DNA of 64,000 bases. Source: Citrus sinensis. Taxonomy: Eukaryota > Streptophyta > Magnoliopsida > Sapindales > Rutaceae. Location: assembly GCF_022201045.2 (NCBI RefSeq), contig NC_068561.1:22202501-22266500 (forward strand), written 5' to 3'. The notes beneath the pieces were generated by a model. That model was given only the letters and a program-made list of their open reading frames with translations, ran no database searches and had not been told where the DNA came from. Below, piece by piece: positions 59,651 to 64,000 of the stretch; the first letter of the stretch is position 1; every line of letters starts with the position of its first letter. The translations under genes were made by a program, and so were the position numbers.

Positions 59651-61509
59651 GATGGCAAAAGTCGTCGATCTTAACCCATGAGGACTCTTGACTCAATTTT
59701 AGATTATGGACCGTACAGAAAAAGTCAAATTTAAATATAAGTGCTATTGTTGAATCAAGCCTAGTAAAATAAAAGTCAAAAATAGAATGATAGTGCTTGG
59801 TCCAGAAGTAAATAAAATAAAGTTTGACAGAATACAATCTGTAAAAAGATTAAAATGTTTTAATTCAAATCTGAGGGGATAGAGGAGAATTAGGAAAGTT
59901 TAAGTGAGAAAATGATTTTATTTGTAGAAGGTTATAAAAACAGAGGTCTCTTTTAGTATGGGGATACAAAAAAAAAAAAAAAAAAAACTGAGGGAGAATT
60001 GAATTGTAATTGCGACCTTAATAAAAAATTTATTCGACATAGAGTAGAGGTCGAACCACATTAATTTTCTCTGTCTTTTCATTGTATTACCCATATCTAA
60101 ATTAATTCTCTAGTTGATCAGAAATCCGCGTCAACAACGTAAGTTGTTGACTTCTCATGTCCTGGTGATACAGCCCAAGTTGATCATAATGAGAGATCTC
60201 TTCAGCCGCTGACAACTCTTGAATCTCTTCGGGTTAGATGATAGGGTATGCTGCATACACCGGAGACACCCACCTAATGGGCTCAAGCCGGTCACAAGAA
60301 GTGCTTTGTTCACTCGCAGGCTTATTATATTTTATGGGTGATTCGCAACAACAGGCTCATCACCACATTGTCATTAACCTGATCTTCAAACTTTACCATT
60401 TTCCTTGATTTCGTCTCCCCTGCTCGCTGATGATCATTGGCTTCAACAATCTTGACATTACATATAATTTTATGGGAAAAATTCTCGCAAGTGGTAAAAT
60501 TGACATTCCCTTTCAAAAAGAAATTGCAAGACATCACCTACGAAAGAACACGAAAGTTCAAGTTCATGAGTGCACTTTGTGTGATTGCCATTTTATGTTC
60601 CGTTTGATGTTTAAAGGATTTTCTCTAACAACAACAACACCGACTCCTCTAATCATTTCTCACAGGACAGGACACCGATGTTATGTCACCAAGGGCCGAG
60701 CTCCTACAATAGAAGAAGAGCGGATGCCATGGCACGTTTAGGTTTTTGCAGAATCATTTGAATTTCTTAATAAAATATGATAATATCATGAGTTTCAAGC
60801 GAGAAAATTTCATTTTAATTAATCTTGCATATTTGATTATTTTCTCACAATATTTTATTTTACTTTGAAGAAAATATGTTGTTTAAATTATATGATCTCA
60901 TAAATAAATTTTGATAATAACTTGTAACTTTACAATTATTAATTTATCATTAATAAAGTTAATTATAATATCCTTGAGGTATAGTACTCTAAAGCTCAGA
61001 TCCTCATACGTTGTCAAATAATAATATTTTATTGATTTTTATTGACTTTCTAAACATCTAAAAATGCTCAGATTGTGAGATACAATTTTATGTATTCTAT
61101 TTTAATAAAAAAATTACATTATTGAAAAATAAACTTTTACATGTTATAACTTATAACCTGCACATCTCAAAAAAAAAAAAAATTTGATCAATTTTGAAAA
61201 TTTTAGGTTATGGTTTGGCCGTATAGAGTTGAAGTCCAAACCCGCCCCTGGACGTCAGTAATCAATTGCCTTCTGTTTGTTGATGCCAGTTTTATACTAT
61301 TTTAATGTGTTATTATTTTTTTGGATATTTAAAATTCCAATTGAGTTTAATCACTGACACTCTTTAGATTGTCTTCTTCTGTTTTATAATTTTTTTTTTT
61401 GAGAAAAAATTGAAGATAGATTTGTCTCATTTTCTAAACTATAATCTTGCGATTAACTTTGTTTTTTTTTTTAATTAACTACTAACTACACACCTTTGTT
61501 TTTTATTAC

Positions 61510-62330
61510 GTGTTTGGTATGAGTTATTTAATATCAATTTGATATGACTAATCTAATAGTCATAACTGCTTATTTAATCTTATAATCTATTTTTCAGATT
61601 TTTTTGTTGTTTAGTTTTTTTTAAAAATAAAGCTTCCGAAGATTAAATAAGCTATTTGTTTTCATTCTTAAAAGTTCAAATTTTAGACTTTTCAAAAAAG
61701 AGGTTGAATTTTTTTTAAATGTTAAAATATCTAAAATATCTTTTATTATCTGACAATCTTGTTTAATTCATTTCATAACATAATTTTAAAAATTTTACTT
61801 ATTAAAATAATTTTTAATTTTTAATAAAAATTCCCATTGACAACCAAATAATTTTTTTTTTTGTTAAAGATCGCTTAATGCTTGGAAGTTCCTTTATTTA
61901 ATCATTTTCCTTCTTCGTGTTGCTAGATATCTCATTCATACACGTCTTCTCTTTGATTCTCAAGCCTATAATTACTTAGAGACAGAGTTCGAAAATGTCA
62001 AATTTTTTATGATTCCACCATACACGATTGAATTGTTAAAACTTCTAGATAGATATCCCACATCTGAACTGAATTTTTTTTGTAAAGTTTTACTAATAAA
62101 AATTTTACTTAAATAAACTCTATTTAAAAAAACTATACTAAATGGAGCCTTAAAGATAATAATTGCTTATTTAATCTTTAAATTTTTTAATTTCATTATT
62201 GTTTAGTTGTATTTTTAATAAGGATTAAATAAACTTTTTTATATGTTCTAATAAAAATATAAATTTTAAACTTTTAAAAATAAAAATTAGAAAAAGTTGT
62301 AAAAAAACTAAATCATCTAAAGTGCTTGAA
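61510..62330. mobile_element. AT-rich MITE-like element with internal insertion, plus a partial copy
   Basis: Homologous to 52616-53041: shared words include AAGATTAAATAA, TTAAAATATCTAAAATAT, CATTTCATAACATAATTTTA, CATTGACAACCAAATAA, TTTTACTAATAAAAA and the right end AAATGGAGCCT (62150). About 210 bp (roughly 61872-62080) without a counterpart in the other copy splits it, an insertion or part of a longer ancestral form. A partial copy follows at about 62157-62330. Confidence 0.6.
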
Positions 62331-62597
62331 TCTAAATCTTAAGCGATGAGGGTTCACCGTTAGTCATTAACAAAAGGCGGGAGCTCCATTAAGAAAAAAG
62401 AGCCAATGATTATCCTTAAACTAAAGTGAATGTAAACCAATTAACCAACTCCGATTGTATTATAAATATATAAATAAATAAAATAAAAGATAGAAAAAAA
62501 AAACAACTCAGACTGCAAAATCCCATTTTATTTCCAAAATAAGGAATATTTGACCCGTGAACCATCAACCCGAACCCGGGTAAGACAGAGGTCCATG

Positions 62598-62649
62598 TCT
62601 ATAAATTGCTTTGGTCCTTTGGAGAATATAATCGGGCATTTAGGGTTTT
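62598..62649 (+). promoter_or_regulatory. TATA box and telo-box of the NAC-alpha gene
   Basis: TATAAATT at about 62600-62607 and TTAGGGTTTT at 62640-62649, the complement of the telo-box AAACCCTAA, which is common near the start sites of plant translation-related genes. Pyrimidine-rich leader sequence follows up to the ATG at 62710. Confidence 0.55.
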
Positions 62650-62709
62650 AGTCTTCTCTCTTTCGTGTCCGCTTCTCGTTCTCAAGTCTCAACACCCAGC
62701 CCAAAAAAA

Positions 62710-64000
<1,291 letters not shown>

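Larger units (their letters stand above)
56856..62709. other. Long intergenic region with repeats
   Basis: Nearly 6 kb with no supported gene. About 56856-57400 is SUVH 3' flank; 57183-57250 holds a short direct repeat (TTCAGCATTCTTAAAACAA twice). At 58640-60740 short open frames (58760-59170 minus, 60430-60741 plus) and irregular repeats give the impression of a decayed retroelement, but no protease, reverse transcriptase or integrase motif can be read. The degenerate tandem array at 59475-59650 and the AT-rich elements at 61510-62330 are listed separately. The last 100 bp form the promoter and leader of the NAC-alpha gene. Confidence 0.5.

Noticed and set aside
60130-60151. Perfect 9-bp inverted repeat GTCAACAAC/GTTGTTGAC with a 4-bp loop
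   Set aside because: A single short palindrome in 64 kb is expected by chance, and no T-run or gene end is nearby.
60430-60741. Plus-strand 103-codon frame with an HEC-LCDCHF stretch resembling a zinc finger
   Set aside because: Only one Cys pair, no supporting domain, and it lies in repeat-like DNA.

Overview
The window is nuclear DNA of a flowering plant. Every well-supported gene has plant orthologues, introns are mostly short, AT-rich and GT-AG, and several gene families are plant or plastid specific (chlorophyll cyclase, SIP aquaporin, SUVH methyltransferase, phylloplanin-like proteins). A woody eudicot, perhaps Citrus or a relative, is my guess from general familiarity. It was not tested.

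Layout. 0-2.4 kb: two phylloplanin-like genes sit head to head around a 351-bp promoter, and each is broken by one in-frame stop. 3.1-3.3 kb: a tRNA-derived SINE with target-site duplication. 4.0-7.7 kb (-): 20S proteasome alpha-7 (PAG1), 10 exons. 8.6-11.6 kb (+): aquaporin SIP2-1, 3 exons. 12.5-14.8 kb (-): Mg-protoporphyrin IX monomethyl ester cyclase (CRD1/CHL27), 5 exons. 17.4-22.6 kb and 27.1-29.9 kb (-): a tandem pair of DHHC S-acyltransferases with the same 5-exon structure. 31.1-43.3 kb: a rearranged duplicated block. It holds two almost identical intronless NAC-domain genes 8,236 bp apart, a MED15-like gene whose 3' exons are intact and whose 5' exon is wrecked, a 32-codon fragment of a third NAC gene, a TFIIS-like pseudogene, and a remnant joining NAC 3' flank to a MED15 last exon. 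43.6-50.9 kb (-): GH51 alpha-L-arabinofuranosidase, 17 exons, one with a GC donor. 54.7-56.9 kb (+): single-exon SUVH histone methyltransferase. 62.7 kb to the end (+): the first part of a nascent-polypeptide-associated complex alpha subunit, cut by the window edge. Intergenic DNA carries AT-rich MITE-like repeats, a G-rich inverted-repeat element, a possible LTR, and several tandem or direct repeats.

How they work together. The single-copy genes are unrelated housekeeping or plastid genes (protein turnover, co-translational targeting, chlorophyll synthesis, wall remodelling, chromatin). I see no operon-like or cluster logic among them. The 31-43 kb block is the part with a story: repeated local duplication, divergence and decay of a NAC + MED15 unit, with later insertions. 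The NAC proteins have an unusual C-terminus of degenerate ~34-residue repeats beginning with His-Gln. I found no evidence of a wholly new molecular system. Exon junctions were assigned by hand from splice signals, phase and family resemblance, without alignment or transcripts.
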